Origin: Chionoecetes opilio
Lineage: Eukaryota > Arthropoda > Malacostraca > Decapoda > Majidae
Direction: 5' to 3'
DNA length: 64,000 bases
Assembly (NCBI GenBank): GCA_016584305.1
Contig: JACEEZ010009489.1
Location: 136,001-200,000 of the forward strand
The notes below the pieces were generated by a model, which was given only the letters and a program-made list of their open reading frames with translations, had not been told where the DNA came from and did no database searches. Both the position numbers and the translations under genes were made by a program. This document shows positions 62,597 to 64,000 of this stretch, in pieces; position 1 is the stretch's first letter; each line of letters begins with the position of its first letter.

Positions 62597-63088
62597 ATAA
62601 GAACATAAGAAAGTAAGGAAGCTACAAGAGGCCTGAGACCTACACGAGGTAGTTCCGTTACTTAACACTACCTACATCCACCTCTCTTCCCCATCCATGA
62701 ATTTGTCCAGACTCCTTTTAAAGACCCCAATAGACTCCGCATTGACCACCTGACGACTGAGTCCATGCCAATCATTCACCACCCTATTTGTGAACCAGTT
62801 TCTCCCAATTTCCTTTTTAAATCTACGCTTTCCAGCTTGAATCCGTGACTTCTCGTTCTACCCTGCTTACTAACCTTAAGAACTTATAGAACTTATTGCT
62901 ATTGATAATGACATGAATAAAAAGGATGATCTATGGTTGCAGTGGATAAACAAATGATAAGAATGAATTGAAAAGCCTTGTCAATGCCCACTATATCACC
63001 CCTTTCCTCTCCCTGATGTAAAGCTCTCAGAAAATATTAATAAGGATACTAATACTGAACTACTGGTAACACTATATCATTTACTATT
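62597..63088 (-). repeat. ~490-bp duplicated segment, copy 2
   Basis: Matches 54868-55360 over the LINE end and the non-LINE flank with only scattered differences. Confidence 0.9.
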
Positions 63089-63339
63089 TGTGAACTTACA
63101 CGGCACGACAAACCGCATTTTTTTGGCCACCAGTCCGCGCATCTTTTCGTAGCAAAATACCAAAAGATGCCGGAAAAAGTGTCCGTGTGAAATGGCCTAT
63201 AGGCAAAAAATAAATAAAATTAAAAAAGTATAAATTTGCAATGGACGTTTTGAATGGTTTACTCCGCTTGCCCGGCACCAGATGGCGTCCGTTAAATCGA
63301 GGGTCGCGTGTGTGTCTATCCATTGCCTCAACCTCTTCA

Positions 63340-63385
63340 GTGCCCAATACTGCCAGATCTTCTTCAACACACTGCCTCCATGTCT

Positions 63386-63445
<60 letters not shown>

Positions 63446-63525
63446 CACTACTACTACTACTACTACTACAACCTCTTCAGTGCCCAATGCTGCCAGATCC
63501 TCTTCAACACACTGCCCCCATGTCT

Positions 63526-63572
<47 letters not shown>

Positions 63573-63845
63573 CTACAACCTCTTCAGTGCCCAATACTGC
63601 CAGATCCTCTTCAACACACTGCCTCCATGTCTTACTACTACTACTACTACTACTACCACTACTACCACCACTACTACTACTCCTACAACCTCTTCAGTGC
63701 CCAATGCTGCCAGATCCTCTTCAACACACTGCCTCCATGTCTTCTTCTACTACTACACTACACTACTACTCATACTACTCCTCTATACTACTACTACAAC
63801 CTCTTCAGTCCAATGCTGCCAGATCTCTTCAAACACTGCCTCCAT
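63340..63845. repeat. (ACT)n blocks with a conserved ~60-bp spacer
   Basis: Five copies of CTCTTCAGTGCCCAATRCTG, CCAGATCCTCTTCAACACAC and TGCCTCCATGTCTT, separated by (ACT)n tracts of different length. The spacer also resembles 14000-14035 (CAATGTTGCCAGATCCTCAT). Confidence 0.93.
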
Positions 63846-64000
63846 CGTCTGCATCACACTTATCACAACATCATCCAGATTACCTTCATACTCCCATAGG
63901 ATTAGCCATAGGGCTATACTCAACTCATAGACCTCACAGTACCCAATACCCACTCATAAGATTGCCTAGAATCACAAATCCCATACTCCTGGTTACTCCA

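Larger units (their letters stand above)
59791..63312. mobile_element. Possible large TIR element (CCCTCGATTTAAYGGAC ends)
   Basis: CACTCGACCCTCGATTTAAT GGAC at 59791-59814 is mirrored by GTCCGTTAAATCGAGGGTCG at 63288-63307. Between them lie 1.7 kb of unrecognised sequence, two MITEs and a duplicated LINE segment. It could be one old pogo/mariner-type element with nested insertions or two separate ends by chance. Confidence 0.4.

Noticed and set aside
63241..63930. Thr/Tyr/Leu-repeat frames over (ACT)n
   Set aside because: Microsatellite translation, with no sign of a gene.

Overview
The window looks like nuclear DNA of an arthropod, most likely a malacostracan and possibly a decapod crustacean. 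This is inferred from intron-rich genes, tRNA-derived SINEs, CR1/jockey-type LINE debris, hAT and Tc1/mariner copies, and an extreme load of MITEs and minisatellites. Nothing in the sequence names the species.

Two host genes can be reconstructed from splice-phase-consistent exons. The first lies at the left edge on the + strand. Four exons (172-383, 509-751, 4636-4883, 5336-5380) encode the C-terminal part of a CCDC85-family coiled-coil protein; its 5' part is outside the window, and a broken LINE fills its third visible gap. The second runs on the - strand from 58149 down to 26455. Thirteen exons encode the conserved C-terminal half of SARA (Smad anchor for receptor activation; ZFYVE9/ZFYVE16 family). 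The FYVE-encoding exons would lie beyond the right edge. All visible SARA junctions keep frame except exon 9, which is one base short, and the exon 10-11 region, where a conserved segment is missing. The two genes are tail to tail, about 21 kb apart.

The 5.4-26.4 kb interval holds no host gene I can support. It contains a complete-ended hAT (Buster-like) element with a perfect 15-bp TIR and 8-bp TSD, several foldback MITE families, SINEs, and tandem arrays of 16, 24-27, 32, 61 and 84 bp. From 26.4 to 58.2 kb almost every SARA intron carries its own minisatellite, often starting within tens of bases of a splice site. From 58.2 to 64 kb there are only repeats plus about 1.7 kb (59.8-61.5 kb) I do not recognise.

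Recurrent families: a TTAA-flanked ~210-bp piggyBac-like MITE (12 copies); a ~258-bp TACCGTAG foldback MITE (5); a ~325-bp CAGC/TA MITE (3); a ~300-bp GGCATTTWTAA MITE (3); a ~360-bp foldback MITE (2); a CR1-like LINE 3' end (about 10); and SINEs. The most unusual structures are TIR-bounded elements whose interior is a minisatellite: an inverted pair with a 66-bp unit at 41.9-43.4 and 46.6-47.4 kb, and probably a 31-bp-unit one at 53.05-53.95 kb. Several TEs are nested, for example a Tc1-like element with a DD35E spacing inside a piggyBac-like MITE.
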